Part shown: positions 23,225-32,422 of the stretch, one piece after another | How the letters are laid out: every line of letters starts with the position of its first letter | Numbering within the stretch: the stretch's first letter is position 1 | Assembly (NCBI GenBank): GCA_017467275.1 | Contig: JAFTSN010000002.1 | Coordinates: 1-33,678, forward strand | Direction of reading: 5' to 3' | Origin: Clostridia bacterium | Lineage (GTDB): Bacteria; Bacillota; Clostridia; Christensenellales; Borkfalkiaceae | Length of the DNA stretch: 33,678 nt | Position numbers and translations under genes: made by a program | Notes under the pieces: model-generated | Database searches by the model: none | What the model was told of the DNA's origin: nothing | The model's input: the letters and a program-made list of their open reading frames with translations, nothing else

Positions 23225-26038
23225 TTAAAGCACCTTTTTAAGGAACTGTCCCGTGTGGCTTGCGTCATTTTTCGCAACCTCCTCGGGCGTACCCGTGCAG
23301 ACGACCATTCCGCCGCCGATCCCGCCCTCGGGTCCCAGATCGACGATATAATCCGCCGTTTTCACAACGTCGAGGTTATGCTCAATCACGATCACGGTAT
23401 TCCCGCCTAAGCGGAGCTTTAACAGGATTTTAATGAGCTTATCGACGTCATAGGTATGCAGACCCGTGGTCGGTTCGTCGAGGATATAGACCGTCTTACC
23501 CGTCGAACGCTTGGAAAGCTCCGTCGCAAGCTTGACCCGCTGTGCCTCACCGCCCGAAAGAGTGGTCGCACTCTGTCCGAGTTTAACGTATCCCAGCCCG
23601 ACCTCGTTTAAGGTGGAGAGCTTATTATAAATATTCGGCACGGGTTTAAAGAACTCACAAGCTTCTTCCACCGTCATATCAAGCACGTCGGAAATGCTCT
23701 TGCCTTTATATTTGACCTCGAGCGTTTCGCGGTTATAACGCTTCCCGCCGCACACCTCGCAGGGCACGAAAATATCGGGCAAAAAGTGCATTTCGATTTT
23801 GATAATGCCGTCCCCGAAACAGTGTTCGCACCTGCCTCCCGAGACGTTGAACGAGAACCTGCCTGCCTTGTAGCCCCTCTCCTGTGCATCGGGCGTCATT
23901 GCGAACAGGTCTCGAATGAGGTTGAACACGCCCGTGTATGTCGCGGGGTTACTGCGGGGCGTTCTGCCAATGGGGGATTGATCGATCGCAATGATCTTAT
24001 CGAAATATTCCACGCCGTCTATGCCGTCCACCTTGCCCTCGATCTGTCTCGCGCCGTTCAGGCGGTTGGCAAGATGCGGATACAGAATTTCGTTGACAAG
24101 GCTGGATTTCCCGCTCCCTGAAACGCCCGTGACCGCCGTAATTAAACCAACGGGAATTTTCACGTCGATATTTTTTAAATTATTTTGCTTGCAGCCCCTT
24201 GCCACGAGCCATCTGCCGTTGGGCTTCTCCCGCAATTTAGGAACGGCAATTTTCCGTCTGCCGGCAAGATAATCGCCCGTGATAGACTTCGGCTCTGCCA
24301 TAATATCTGCCTGCGAGCCGCAAGCCACCACCTCGCCGCCGTGCACGCCTGCCTTGGGTCCGATATCTACGATATAATCCGCCGCCTTAATCGTGTCCTC
24401 GTCGTGCTCGACGACGATCAGCGTATTCCCTAGATCGCGCAAGCCCTTTAAAGAGCCCAAAAGCTTCTCGTTGTCGCGTTGGTGAAGCCCGATGCTCGGC
24501 TCGTCGAGGATATATAAAACGCCCGTGAGCGCGCTTCCGATCTGCGTTGCAAGACGGATTCTCTGCGATTCGCCGCCCGAAAGCGTGACCGCCGTCCGCG
24601 AAAGGGTCAAATAATTCAAGCCTACGTTCAAAAGGAAGCCGATACGGCTCTTGATCTCCTTAATAATCGCACCAGAAATGAGCTTTTCCGTCTCCGTGAG
24701 CGAAAGGGCGTCGATAAACGCCGCGAGCTTGTCCACGGGCAACTCGCAAACCTCCCATATATTTTTCCCGCCGACGGTGACGGACAATGCCTCGGTTTTC
24801 AGCCGCTTGCCGTGACAGCCGTTGCAGGGCGCGGTACGCATATACCGCTCGATGTCGTATTTCACGCCGTCGGACGAAGTCTGCGCATATCGGCGCTGGA
24901 GATTATTGACGAACCCCTCCCACGCCTTTTTATAGCTGCCTGAAAAGGTACGCGTCTTGTATTCAAGATTGATCTGCTCCCCTCCGTTGCCGTACATGAG
25001 CATTTCATAGACCCCTGCGGGCAAATCCTTCACGGGCACGTCCATGGAAAAGCCGTAATATTTGGACAGAGCGGTGATATACATCTGCGTCTGCGCGCTC
25101 GTATCGAGCATCCAACCCGAAGCATGAATCGCGCCCTCGCGCAGAGTCTTGGTCCTATCGGGACAGATAAGATCGGGATCGACAAGCTGTTTAAAGCCGA
25201 TTCCCAAGCACTCGGGGCACGCGCCGTAAGGGGTGTTGAACGAGAAGAGACGGGGCTCGATTTCCTCAATAGAGACCCCGCAATCGGGACAGGCATAGTT
25301 CGTGGAATACAGCTCCTCAATATCGTCATGATCGACGATCACAAGCCCCTCCGCAAGCTTCAATGCCGTTTCGAGACTGTCCGTCAACCGCTTTTGTATG
25401 CCTTCTTTAACGATAAGTCTGTCCACCACGACGGATATATGATGCTTGATATTCTTTTCAAGCTTGATCTCCTCTTGGAGATCGTAGATCGCGCCGTCAA
25501 TTTTCACCCTGCCGAAGCCGCTCTTTTTAAAGCCTGCAAGCTCTTTTACGTATTCGCCTTTGCGCCCCCTCACAACGGGTGCGTTCAACAAAATTTTACT
25601 GCCCGCAGGCATCGCCATAATCCTGTCTGCAATCTCGTCGACCGTCTGACGGCGAATCTCCCGCCCGCATTTCGGACAGTGAGGAACGCCGATCCGCGCA
25701 AACAGCAGACGGAAATAATCGTAAATCTCCGTCACCGTTCCGACGGTGGAACGGGGATTGTGCGAGGTAGTTTTCTGATCGATGGAAATGGCGGGGGAGA
25801 GCCCGTCTATCCGTTCGACGTCGGGCTTCTCCATCTGCCCCAAAAATTGACGGGCATAGGAAGAAAGGCTCTCCATATACCGCCTTTGCCCCTCGGCAAA
25901 GATGGTGTCAAAAGCAAGCGTGGATTTTCCGCTGCCCGAAAGCCCCGTGAACACGGTCAGCGTGTTGCGGGGAATGGAGACGTCTATATTTTTAAGATTG
26001 TTTTCCTTGGCTCCCTTAATAACGATTTCTTCTTGCAT
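23225..26038 (-). CDS. uvrA: Excinuclease ABC subunit A
   Basis: UvrA is the damage-recognition ATPase of nucleotide excision repair and loads UvrB onto DNA. The 937-residue length is normal. Two ABC units are present: Walker [10 protein letters not shown] (32-40) with signature [12 protein letters not shown], and a second GVSGSGKSS with [12 protein letters not shown]. Zinc modules are CPKCGRE near residue 120, the insertion-domain CPDC...CPEC, and CEHCFGDG...CEVCGGKR near the C-terminus. AGAGAG precedes the ATG. It begins 20 bases after uvrB and is clearly co-transcribed. Confidence 0.98.
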   Translation of the reverse strand: MQEEIVIKGAKENNLKNIDVSIPRNTLTVFTGLSGSGKSTLAFDTIFAEGQRRYMESLSSYARQFLGQMEKPDVERIDGLSPAISIDQKTTSHNPRSTVGTVTEIYDYFRLLFARIGVPHCPKCGREIRRQTVDEIADRIMAMPAGSKILLNAPVVRGRKGEYVKELAGFKKSGFGRVKIDGAIYDLQEEIKLEKNIKHHISVVVDRLIVKEGIQKRLTDSLETALKLAEGLVIVDHDDIEELYSTNYACPDCGVSIEEIEPRLFSFNTPYGACPECLGIGFKQLVDPDLICPDRTKTLREGAIHASGWMLDTSAQTQMYITALSKYYGFSMDVPVKDLPAGVYEMLMYGNGGEQINLEYKTRTFSGSYKKAWEGFVNNLQRRYAQTSSDGVKYDIERYMRTAPCNGCHGKRLKTEALSVTVGGKNIWEVCELPVDKLAAFIDALSLTETEKLISGAIIKEIKSRIGFLLNVGLNYLTLSRTAVTLSGGESQRIRLATQIGSALTGVLYILDEPSIGLHQRDNEKLLGSLKGLRDLGNTLIVVEHDEDTIKAADYIVDIGPKAGVHGGEVVACGSQADIMAEPKSITGDYLAGRRKIAVPKLREKPNGRWLVARGCKQNNLKNIDVKIPVGLITAVTGVSGSGKSSLVNEILYPHLANRLNGARQIEGKVDGIDGVEYFDKIIAIDQSPIGRTPRSNPATYTGVFNLIRDLFAMTPDAQERGYKAGRFSFNVSGGRCEHCFGDGIIKIEMHFLPDIFVPCEVCGGKRYNRETLEVKYKGKSISDVLDMTVEEACEFFKPVPNIYNKLSTLNEVGLGYVKLGQSATTLSGGEAQRVKLATELSKRSTGKTVYILDEPTTGLHTYDVDKLIKILLKLRLGGNTVIVIEHNLDVVKTADYIVDLGPEGGIGGGMVVCTGTPEEVAKNDASHTGQFLKKVL

Positions 26039-26058
26039 ATTTCTTCTCTCTTGGTTTT

Positions 26059-28053
26059 TTAACTCTTCTTTGCCTTTGCGAGCCGTTTTCTCAGCTCGGA
26101 TATCTTTTCTCTGATCTCAATCGCCTTCTCAAAATCCAGCTGTGCGCTCGCGACCTTCATAAGCGCTTTCAGCTTCTCAATCTCGTCGGGAATATCCTTG
26201 AGCTTGATCTCCTCGCCGTCCGATTTCTTTTTCGTGATGTTGAGGGTGGATTTAACCTCTTTAATGATTGTTCTCGGCGTGATTCCGTGGGCTTTATTGT
26301 ATGCGTCCTGCACCGTTCGTCTTCGTTCGGTCTCGCCGATTGCCCGCTTCATACTGTCCGTGATAACGTCGGCATACATAATCACTCTGCCCTCGCTGTT
26401 GCGGGCGGCTCTGCCGATCGTCTGAATGAGGGAGGTGTCGCTTCTTAAAAAGCCCTCCTTATCCGCGTCGAGAATGGCAACGAGCTTCACTTCAGGCAGG
26501 TCCAAGCCCTCACGGAGAAGATTGATGCCGCAAAGGACGTCGAATTCCCCCGCACGGAGCCCGTTCACAATATCGATACGCTCAAGCGTGTCGATGTCGC
26601 TATGCATATATTTGACCTTGATAAAATGCTCCTTAAGATAGTCCGTGAGCTCCTCTGCCATCTTCTTCGTAAGCGTCGTGATCAAGACCCTGCCCCCCTC
26701 GTTCACCACCGTGTGAATCTCGGAAAGAAGATCGTCGATCTGCCCCTTGGTGGGCTTGACGGTGATTTTCGGGTCGAGCAACCCCGTGGGACGGATAAGC
26801 TGTTCAACGCGTTGCCCCGCCTGCTCCGTTTCATAGGGGGCAGGCGTCGCGGAAACGCAGATCAGCTGCGGCACGCGGGCGTCGAACTCCTCAAACGTCA
26901 ACGGGCGGTTATCGTAAGCCGAATGCATACGGAAGCCGTAATCCACGAGATTTTTCTTGCGCGAAAAATCGCCGTGATACATAGCGCGAATCTGCGGAAT
27001 GGTCATGTGGCTCTCGTCGATAAAAACAAGAAATTCTCCTTTCGGAAAATAATCCAAAAGGGTAAACGACGGCTCCCCGGGGGAACGTCCGTCAAAATAA
27101 CGGCTGTAATTTTCCACGCCGCTGCAATATCCGATCTCACGCATCATTTCAAGATCGTGCTCGGTGCGTTGTTTGAGCCTTTGCGCCTCGAGGATTTTTC
27201 CCTCCTCCTCGAATGCGCGCACCTCGCCGCGCAAGTCCTCCTCGATCATAGCGAGCGCGCCGCGGAGCTTTTCCGTCCCGACGGCATATTGGCTCGCAGG
27301 GAAAATCGCGACGTGCGACAGCTCGTTGAGCTTATTGCCCGTGAGCGCCTCAACCTCGTAAATGCGGTCGATCTCGTCCCCAAAAAATTCCACACGGATT
27401 GCCACCTCCGAATTGGAAGCGGGAAAAATTTCGAGCGCATCGCCGCGAACGCGGAACGTGGAGCGCTTGAAATCGATATCGTTGCGCGCATACTGAAGCT
27501 CGACGAGCTTACGAATAAGCTTGTCCCGCTCCCATTCCATACCGGGGCGCAGAGAGATAGACAAACGGAAATATTCCTCGGGCGCACCCAAGCCGTAGAT
27601 ACAGGACACCGAGGCGACGACAATCACGTCCTCCCGCTCCATCAAAGAACAGGTTGCGCTGTTTCTGAGCTTGTCGATCTCGTCGTTTAAGCTCAAATCC
27701 TTTTCGATATAGGTGTCCGTTGAGGGGATATAACTCTCGGGCTGATAGTAATCGTAGTACGAAACGAAGTACTCCACTCGGTTTTCAGGAAAAAACTCGC
27801 GGAACTCGTTGCACAGCTGCGCCGCGAGCGTCTTATTGTGCGCTATTACGAGGGTGGGGCGATTGACGTTTTTAATGACGTTCGCCATCGTGAACGTCTT
27901 GCCGCTTCCCGTCACACCGACCAAAACCTGCGTGCGAATCCCGTCGAGCACGCCCTCCGTCAGCTTTTCGATCGCCTGCGGCTGATCGCCCGTCGGAGAA
28001 AAGGGGGCGCGGAGCATGAAATTTTTCTTCTCTTTCGCTTCAGAGAAACTCAT
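26059..28053 (-). CDS. uvrB: Excinuclease ABC subunit B
   Basis: UvrB is the helicase-like core of nucleotide excision repair that verifies lesions and recruits UvrC. The protein has 664 residues from [10 protein letters not shown], preceded by AAAGGAGG; the in-frame ATG 11 codons upstream overlaps the SOS box and start site and is unlikely. Walker A is GVTGSGKT (46-53), the lesion-probing beta-hairpin is [17 protein letters not shown] is present (FIDESHMT), helicase motif VI is QTIGRAARN, and the C-terminal UVR domain is [17 protein letters not shown]. First gene of the uvrB-uvrA-veg group. Confidence 0.98.
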   Translation of the reverse strand: MSFSEAKEKKNFMLRAPFSPTGDQPQAIEKLTEGVLDGIRTQVLVGVTGSGKTFTMANVIKNVNRPTLVIAHNKTLAAQLCNEFREFFPENRVEYFVSYYDYYQPESYIPSTDTYIEKDLSLNDEIDKLRNSATCSLMEREDVIVVASVSCIYGLGAPEEYFRLSISLRPGMEWERDKLIRKLVELQYARNDIDFKRSTFRVRGDALEIFPASNSEVAIRVEFFGDEIDRIYEVEALTGNKLNELSHVAIFPASQYAVGTEKLRGALAMIEEDLRGEVRAFEEEGKILEAQRLKQRTEHDLEMMREIGYCSGVENYSRYFDGRSPGEPSFTLLDYFPKGEFLVFIDESHMTIPQIRAMYHGDFSRKKNLVDYGFRMHSAYDNRPLTFEEFDARVPQLICVSATPAPYETEQAGQRVEQLIRPTGLLDPKITVKPTKGQIDDLLSEIHTVVNEGGRVLITTLTKKMAEELTDYLKEHFIKVKYMHSDIDTLERIDIVNGLRAGEFDVLCGINLLREGLDLPEVKLVAILDADKEGFLRSDTSLIQTIGRAARNSEGRVIMYADVITDSMKRAIGETERRRTVQDAYNKAHGITPRTIIKEVKSTLNITKKKSDGEEIKLKDIPDEIEKLKALMKVASAQLDFEKAIEIREKISELRKRLAKAKKS

Positions 28054-28079
28054 ACGCTTATTTCCTCCTTTGTTTTTTG

Positions 28080-28093
28080 CGAACATTCGTTTG
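28080..28093. promoter_or_regulatory. LexA (SOS) box at the uvrB start site
   Basis: CGAACATTCGTTTG matches the Gram-positive LexA operator CGAAC-N4-GTTCG at all but two positions of the right arm. It sits at and just after the expected transcription start of uvrB, where LexA would block the gene until DNA damage. Confidence 0.65.
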
Positions 28094-28094
28094 A

Positions 28095-28123
28095 ATTATA
28101 CCATATTCCCGAAAAAAAGTAAA
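28095..28123 (-). promoter_or_regulatory. uvrB promoter
   Basis: On the minus strand TTTACT (28123-28118), 17 bases, TATAAT (28100-28095). Confidence 0.75.
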
Positions 28124-28171
28124 GGATTTTGAACCGAACAATACAATATAATATAAGAAGATTTCAGCACG

Positions 28172-28534
28172 TTAAAAAATCAATCTTAAAAGGACGCTCG
28201 CAATAAACGCCAGCACAGCGGAGAGAACCGCCCAGACGAGCTTAACCGCAACGTCCCGCTTCATTTTTTCATTTTGGCGACGGTAGGCAAATCCGTTTGC
28301 GTGCAGGGTGATCACGTACATTTTCTCGCCCTTGCGATCGGAGGACAAGAGCTCGAAATAGTCGTCGAGCTCAAGCGCACGGAGGGTCTTTTCAAGCGCT
28401 TCTTCACTGTATTTTTCCCGCTCTTTTATAGGCAAGAGCCGTTTTAAATCGGCAGGCGAAACGAGGCAACTTCCCTCCTCGCCGCAAAGCGAATACACCG
28501 CGCTCATCACCTCGTTTTCCCGCCTATTCAGCAA
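28172..28534 (-). CDS. Winged-helix/transmembrane protein, paralogue 1
   Basis: The protein has 120 residues starting at a TTG with GGAGAAAG upstream. Residues 1-85 are soluble and alternate helices and strands like a winged-helix (LNRRENEVMSAVYSLC, then EALEKTLRALELDDYFELL and a wing MYVITLHANGFAYRRQNE). A C-terminal helix spans about 98-120. The upstream gene encodes a similar protein. Function unknown; a membrane-tethered regulator is possible. Confidence 0.6.
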   Translation of the reverse strand: MLNRRENEVMSAVYSLCGEEGSCLVSPADLKRLLPIKEREKYSEEALEKTLRALELDDYFELLSSDRKGEKMYVITLHANGFAYRRQNEKMKRDVAVKLVWAVLSAVLAFIASVLLRLIF

Positions 28535-28585
28535 CTTCTTTCTCCTCCCCGTTTCCTTCGTTCATTCCGTACCTGCCCACCCCGT

Positions 28586-28960
28586 TCAACGTATAATCAG
28601 CGCAATAATCAGGACGATCAAGGCGCCGAAGCCGCCGCCCAAAAGCCCGCCTAAAAACGCCGCAAGGCTTAGATGTTTCAAAGACTGTGCCCGTTCTTTT
28701 ACGTTCTCCTCCTGCCGCTCGGAATAGCTCCGTCCAAGGGGCAGAGGCTGTAAGCAATACATACCCCCGTAGGCATATTTCACGTCTATGTAGCCGTTTT
28801 CCGAAAGGTAAAAAAGCATATGCGAAAGATTTTCCCCCGTCACCCCCCATTCGGGCTCGAAAAAGGATAAAAAATCCTCCTCGGAGAAAATTTTATATTC
28901 ACCCGAGGAGCACAGCGCATTCACAGTATTTAAAAGCGCGGCGGTCCGCTTATCTAGCAT
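28586..28960 (-). CDS. Winged-helix/transmembrane protein, paralogue 2
   Basis: The protein has 124 residues from MLDKRTAALLN, preceded by AAGGAG (six extra residues in the longer frame lack a site). It aligns with the next gene's product: LNTVNALC with MSAVYSLC, ENLSHMLFYLSENGYIDV with EALEKTLRALELDDYFEL, and GMYCLQPLPLGRSYSERQEE with KMYVITLHANGFAYRRQNE. The C-terminus (about 100-124) is a glycine-rich membrane helix. Spaced 51 bases from paralogue 1, presumably one transcript. Function unknown. Confidence 0.62.
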   Translation of the reverse strand: MLDKRTAALLNTVNALCSSGEYKIFSEEDFLSFFEPEWGVTGENLSHMLFYLSENGYIDVKYAYGGMYCLQPLPLGRSYSERQEENVKERAQSLKHLSLAAFLGGLLGGGFGALIVLIIALIIR

Positions 28961-29025
28961 AGCCTTTCTCCTTATCAAAAGTCAAGTCCGTAAGATATGT
29001 ACCGCCGCACCGTTATATTTGGTTG

Positions 29026-29487
29026 TCAAATCATTAAAATGAAGAAGATCGCGCCTAAAAGAGCGCCAATATAGCCCACCGTCATTGCCCAGACAAGCTG
29101 TGCGCTCAACTTTCCGCGCATTTTATACAGCCACAAGCTGTCACGGGAAGCCAGAATTGCCACGGGTAAGCACAAAAAAACGCCTATTCCGTAGATAAAA
29201 TCGAGCAATAAGCCGACAAACGCCAAAACAAACCACCGTTTTTTAGCGCACATCACGCGCACAAACCGCATTTCGCTTTCTCGCTCGGAGCTTTCCGCCT
29301 CGCCAAAATCGGGTTGCACGCTTCCCGCCGTGCTGAAAGCCGATGCTTTTCCCTCAAATTCCGAATTCCCGCCACCCCATTCGGCAGTAACCCTATCAAT
29401 TTCCCTTAATTCGCCGCCGCAGACGGGGCAAAAACGCTCGTCTCGGCTCTCTGCGACGTATTCACAGTTCCCGCAATGCTTCTTCAT
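29026..29487 (-). CDS. Zinc-ribbon membrane protein
   Basis: The 153-residue protein starts with a zinc ribbon: Cys5-x2-Cys8 and Cys20-x2-Cys23 (HCGNCEY ... FCPVCGG). A low-complexity acidic linker follows, then two hydrophobic stretches at about 84-112 and 127-153. No Shine-Dalgarno precedes the ATG and the -10 box lies six bases away, so the mRNA may be leaderless. Family function unknown; zinc-ribbon plus membrane proteins of this kind are common in Bacillota. Confidence 0.65.
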   Translation of the reverse strand: MKKHCGNCEYVAESRDERFCPVCGGELREIDRVTAEWGGGNSEFEGKASAFSTAGSVQPDFGEAESSERESEMRFVRVMCAKKRWFVLAFVGLLLDFIYGIGVFLCLPVAILASRDSLWLYKMRGKLSAQLVWAMTVGYIGALLGAIFFILMI

Positions 29488-29493
29488 GCTTTG

Positions 29494-29522
29494 ATTGTAC
29501 TATTATTTGCAAAAAAAGTCAA
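29494..29522 (-). promoter_or_regulatory. Promoter of the zinc-ribbon gene, leaderless geometry
   Basis: On the minus strand TTGACT (29522-29517), 17 bases, TACAAT (29499-29494), followed by six bases and the ATG at 29487. Confidence 0.65.
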
Positions 29523-29620
29523 TTTAATTCAGCGTCGGAGTGTGGCAGTTTTATAAATATTGTGTGAAAAACACAAAAAACACTCCAAAGCTTCAATTCC
29601 GACTTTCCGCGTGAAATAGA

Positions 29621-29649
29621 TTGAAAGATTTTTTTGATTGTGCTATAAT
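29621..29649 (+). promoter_or_regulatory. Promoter of the flavin reductase-like gene
   Basis: TTGAAA (29621-29626), 17 bases, TATAAT (29644-29649), 50 bases before the ATG. Confidence 0.75.
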
Positions 29650-29698
29650 AACAATAGCTTTAACGCCAAAAAACAAAATAAACTCAAACGAGGATCCC

Positions 29699-30259
29699 AT
29701 GAGAAAAAATTTAAAAGCAAAAGCGTATATTTACCCATTACCCGTGCTGATTGTCGGCACGTATGACGAAAACGGAACCCCCGACGCCATGAACGCAGCT
29801 TGGGGCACCGTCTGCGACACGACACAGGTTTCCATTTGTTTAAGCGCAACGCATAAGACCGTGAAAAACCTTTTAAAAACCAAGGCGTTCACGGTTGCAA
29901 TCGCGGACGCGGAAAACGTGATCCCCGCGGACTTTGTCGGCGTGGTTTCCGCCAACAGCGTTCCCGACAAAATCACCAAGGCAGGTTGGCACGTCTCAAA
30001 AAGCGAATTTGTCAACGCGCCCGTGATCGAAGATCTCCCGCTCGTTTTGGAATGCAAGCTCGTAAGCTACAATAACGAAACGGAAATTTGCGTCGGCGAG
30101 GTTGTAAACGTCTCCGCAGACGAGCGAATTCTAGATAAAAACGGTAAGATTGATCTGACGAAATTTAAACCGATTTGTTATGATTGCGACACACACGGCT
30201 ACTATACCCTCGGCGAAAAAGTCGGTCAGGCGTTCTCCGACGGCTTAAAGCTGAAATAA
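29699..30259 (+). CDS. Flavin reductase-like (FMN-binding split barrel) protein
   Basis: The protein has 186 residues from MRKNLKAKAYIYP, with GAGGA upstream; the frame opens earlier but the -10 box lies in that extension. The order VLIVGTYDENGTPDAMNAAWGT (barrel start), SICLSATHKTVKNL, AFTVAIADAENV and ECKLVSYNNETEICVGEVVNV is that of the flavin reductase-like domain family, which binds FMN. The C-terminal YDCDTHGYYTLGEKVG is typical of the clostridial subgroup. It probably uses NAD(P)H to reduce FMN or acts as a flavodoxin-like reductase; the partner is unknown. Confidence 0.85.
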   Translation: MRKNLKAKAYIYPLPVLIVGTYDENGTPDAMNAAWGTVCDTTQVSICLSATHKTVKNLLKTKAFTVAIADAENVIPADFVGVVSANSVPDKITKAGWHVSKSEFVNAPVIEDLPLVLECKLVSYNNETEICVGEVVNVSADERILDKNGKIDLTKFKPICYDCDTHGYYTLGEKVGQAFSDGLKLK

Positions 30260-30334
30260 GGTAAAAAGCGGGGGCAGGTACGCGACGAATGCGTCCATGC
30301 TCTATTATATCCTCCACGATAAAGGATGTCCGTT

Positions 30335-31540
30335 ATGCAAAAGAATCTCTTCAAAAGAACAAAGCTGGCATGCTACACGGCATATTTCACCATGTCGTCC
30401 GTATTCTGTCTGCCGCCACTCTTGTTCGTCACCTTTTACGAAACCTATGGAATCTCTTGGGCGTTACTCGGCACGCTCGTTTTGACCAATTTCTGCACAC
30501 AACTCGGAATCGACCTGCTCTTCACGGCATTTTCCAAGAAATTCAACGTTGCCCTGATCGTGAAAATCATGCCCTTGATCACGTCGCTGGGTCTACTCAT
30601 TTATGCGCTTTCGCCCTTTATCTTCACGGAAAAATACGTGTTTGCGGGCTTGCTCGTCGGCACTGTGATCTTTTCCGTTGCGGCGGGGCTCTCCGAGGTT
30701 TTGCTTAGCCCGACGATTGCCGCGATTCCGTCCGACAATCCCCAACGGGATATGAGCAGGCTGCACTCCCTCTTTGCCTTCGGCGTGTTTACCGTCGTTA
30801 TCATCGGCACCCTGTTTGTCAAATTCGTGGGCGCAAAATATTGGATGTACTTAACCATGCTTCTCGCGCTTTTACCCGTTTGCAGCGCCGTGCTTTTCAT
30901 GCTCTCCCCCATGCCCGACATGAACAGTGCTGAAAGCGGCGCCAAACCCCCAAAAAGTAGACGAAAAACACTCGGAATCGCTCTTTGCGTGGCGTGCATT
31001 TTTCTCGGGAGCTGTGCGGAAAACGTTATGTCCAGCTGGATCTCGAGCTATATGGAAACGGAGCTGAAAATGGATAAAGCGCTCGGAGACGTTCTCGGCG
31101 TTGCAGGCTTTGCAATCCTGCTTGGGTGCACGCGGATTTTGTATTCAAAATGGGGTAAAAGCATTGGCAAGGTGCTTCTTTTCGGTATGCTCGGCGCAAC
31201 CCTCTGCTATCTCTTGGTGGGGCTTTCGTCCAACGTCATTCCCGCCTTTATCGCCTGTATACTGACGGGCGTATTCACGTCCATGCTATGGCCGGGCTCG
31301 CTGATTTTGATGGAGGAAAACGTTTCGGGAGTAGGCGTCACGGCATACGCCTTAATGGCGGCAGGAGGCGACCTTGGCGCGTCATTCGCCCCGCAGCTCA
31401 TGGGCATCGTCGCCGATTGCGCAGGCTTGCAGACGGGTATGCTGATTTGCTCTATTTTCCCTCTTTTGGGCACGCTGCTTCTGCTTTTCGCCCTTCGCTT
31501 CTTCAAAAAGCACCCCGAGGCCCACTCGGAGCGTACGTAA
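30335..31540 (+). CDS. MFS transporter
   Basis: The protein has 401 residues from MQKNLFKRTK, with AAGGA eight bases upstream; a Met three codons earlier is less well placed. About twelve membrane helices are visible (for example YFTMSSVFCLPPLLFVTFY, ILLGCTRILYS, LLLLFALRFF), with a cytoplasmic loop of charged residues near 195-210 (ESGAKPPKSRRKT) between the two six-helix halves. The substrate is not evident; sugar or fucose-like permeases are similar in outline. It follows the flavin reductase-like gene by 75 bases with no terminator. Confidence 0.85.
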   Translation: MQKNLFKRTKLACYTAYFTMSSVFCLPPLLFVTFYETYGISWALLGTLVLTNFCTQLGIDLLFTAFSKKFNVALIVKIMPLITSLGLLIYALSPFIFTEKYVFAGLLVGTVIFSVAAGLSEVLLSPTIAAIPSDNPQRDMSRLHSLFAFGVFTVVIIGTLFVKFVGAKYWMYLTMLLALLPVCSAVLFMLSPMPDMNSAESGAKPPKSRRKTLGIALCVACIFLGSCAENVMSSWISSYMETELKMDKALGDVLGVAGFAILLGCTRILYSKWGKSIGKVLLFGMLGATLCYLLVGLSSNVIPAFIACILTGVFTSMLWPGSLILMEENVSGVGVTAYALMAAGGDLGASFAPQLMGIVADCAGLQTGMLICSIFPLLGTLLLLFALRFFKKHPEAHSERT

Positions 31541-31574
31541 TCTTTCTTGTATTGCAAAAAATAAGGATACCCGT

Positions 31575-32327
31575 ATGAAAAGTTTAATCAATGAAAAACT
31601 TAAGGAAATCGAAAAACGCGAGGATGTAAAAATTCTGCATTGTGTTGAATCAGGAAGCCGAGCTTGGGGCTTCGCTTCGCCTGATAGCGATTATGACGTG
31701 CGGTTTATTTACGTTCGCCCGAAAGAGTTTTATTTGCGGTTGGATAAAACGCGCGACGTGATTGAATGGCAGCTAGATGAAACGCTGGATATCAACGGTT
31801 GGGATATTCAAAAAGCATTGCAATTATTATATAAATCAAATCCGACGTTGTTTGAATGGAATTCTTCGCCGATTGTATATAAAACGACCAAAGAATGGGA
31901 AAAGGTTTCTTCTGTTATCAATACGTATTTTGTTGCGAAAGCTGGGCTTTATCATTATTTAAGCACGGCAAAAAGGAATAATCGAGAATATTTGAAAGGC
32001 GAAATAGTGAGATGGAAGAAATATTTTTACGTACTTCGTCCGTTGCTTGCCTGTAAGTGGATTCTCGCGGAAGGAACGCCGCCGCCCATGCTTTTCAAAA
32101 CACTTATGGATAAATATTTAGACGAAGACGTTAAACCCGACGTATTAAAGCTACTTGATTTGAAAATCAATACGCCTGAAATTACAGAAGGTAAACGCTT
32201 TGATAAGGTCAATGATTATATAGATAAAAACCTTGTCGAAATAGAGGAAGTCATAAAAAATTCCCCCGATAAGCATACGCAAAGCTGGGAGGAATTGAAC
32301 AAGATATTTATTAACCTATTTGAATAA
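31575..32327 (+). CDS. RlaP-type nucleotidyltransferase
   Basis: The protein has 250 residues, with AAGGA upstream of the ATG. GSRAWGFASPDSDYDVRFIYV (about 26-46) is the GS...DxD active-site motif of the polymerase-beta superfamily, and DTLDINGWDIQKAL supplies a further Asp. The rest, with KGEIVRWKKYFYVLRPLLACKWI, is the helical C-terminal region of the RlaP family (PF10127). Related proteins occur near RNA-repair genes and in phages; the substrate is unknown. The gene is AT-rich compared with the MFS gene 35 bases upstream and looks newly acquired. Confidence 0.85.
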   Translation: MKSLINEKLKEIEKREDVKILHCVESGSRAWGFASPDSDYDVRFIYVRPKEFYLRLDKTRDVIEWQLDETLDINGWDIQKALQLLYKSNPTLFEWNSSPIVYKTTKEWEKVSSVINTYFVAKAGLYHYLSTAKRNNREYLKGEIVRWKKYFYVLRPLLACKWILAEGTPPPMLFKTLMDKYLDEDVKPDVLKLLDLKINTPEITEGKRFDKVNDYIDKNLVEIEEVIKNSPDKHTQSWEELNKIFINLFE

Positions 32328-32352
32328 AGAAGCAGGTCAAACCCCGCACCAT

Positions 32353-32398
32353 AAAAATCACGCTTTTTAAGGAATATTTAAAAAGCGTGATTTTTTAT
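32353..32398. terminator. Bidirectional terminator between the nucleotidyltransferase and WYL genes
   Basis: A long stem, AAAATCACGCTTTTTAA with TTAAAAAGCGTGATTTT, around a short loop is followed by a T-run. The genes on either side converge on it. Confidence 0.85.
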
Positions 32399-32422
32399 TC
32401 AAAAATTTTCTTGGCGTTTCTT

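Noticed and set aside
25124-26062. 312-residue plus-strand frame
   Set aside because: It is antisense to the N-terminal half of uvrA and has no start signals.
26602-27690. 362-residue plus-strand frame
   Set aside because: It is antisense to uvrB over its whole length; the uvrB reading has every family motif.
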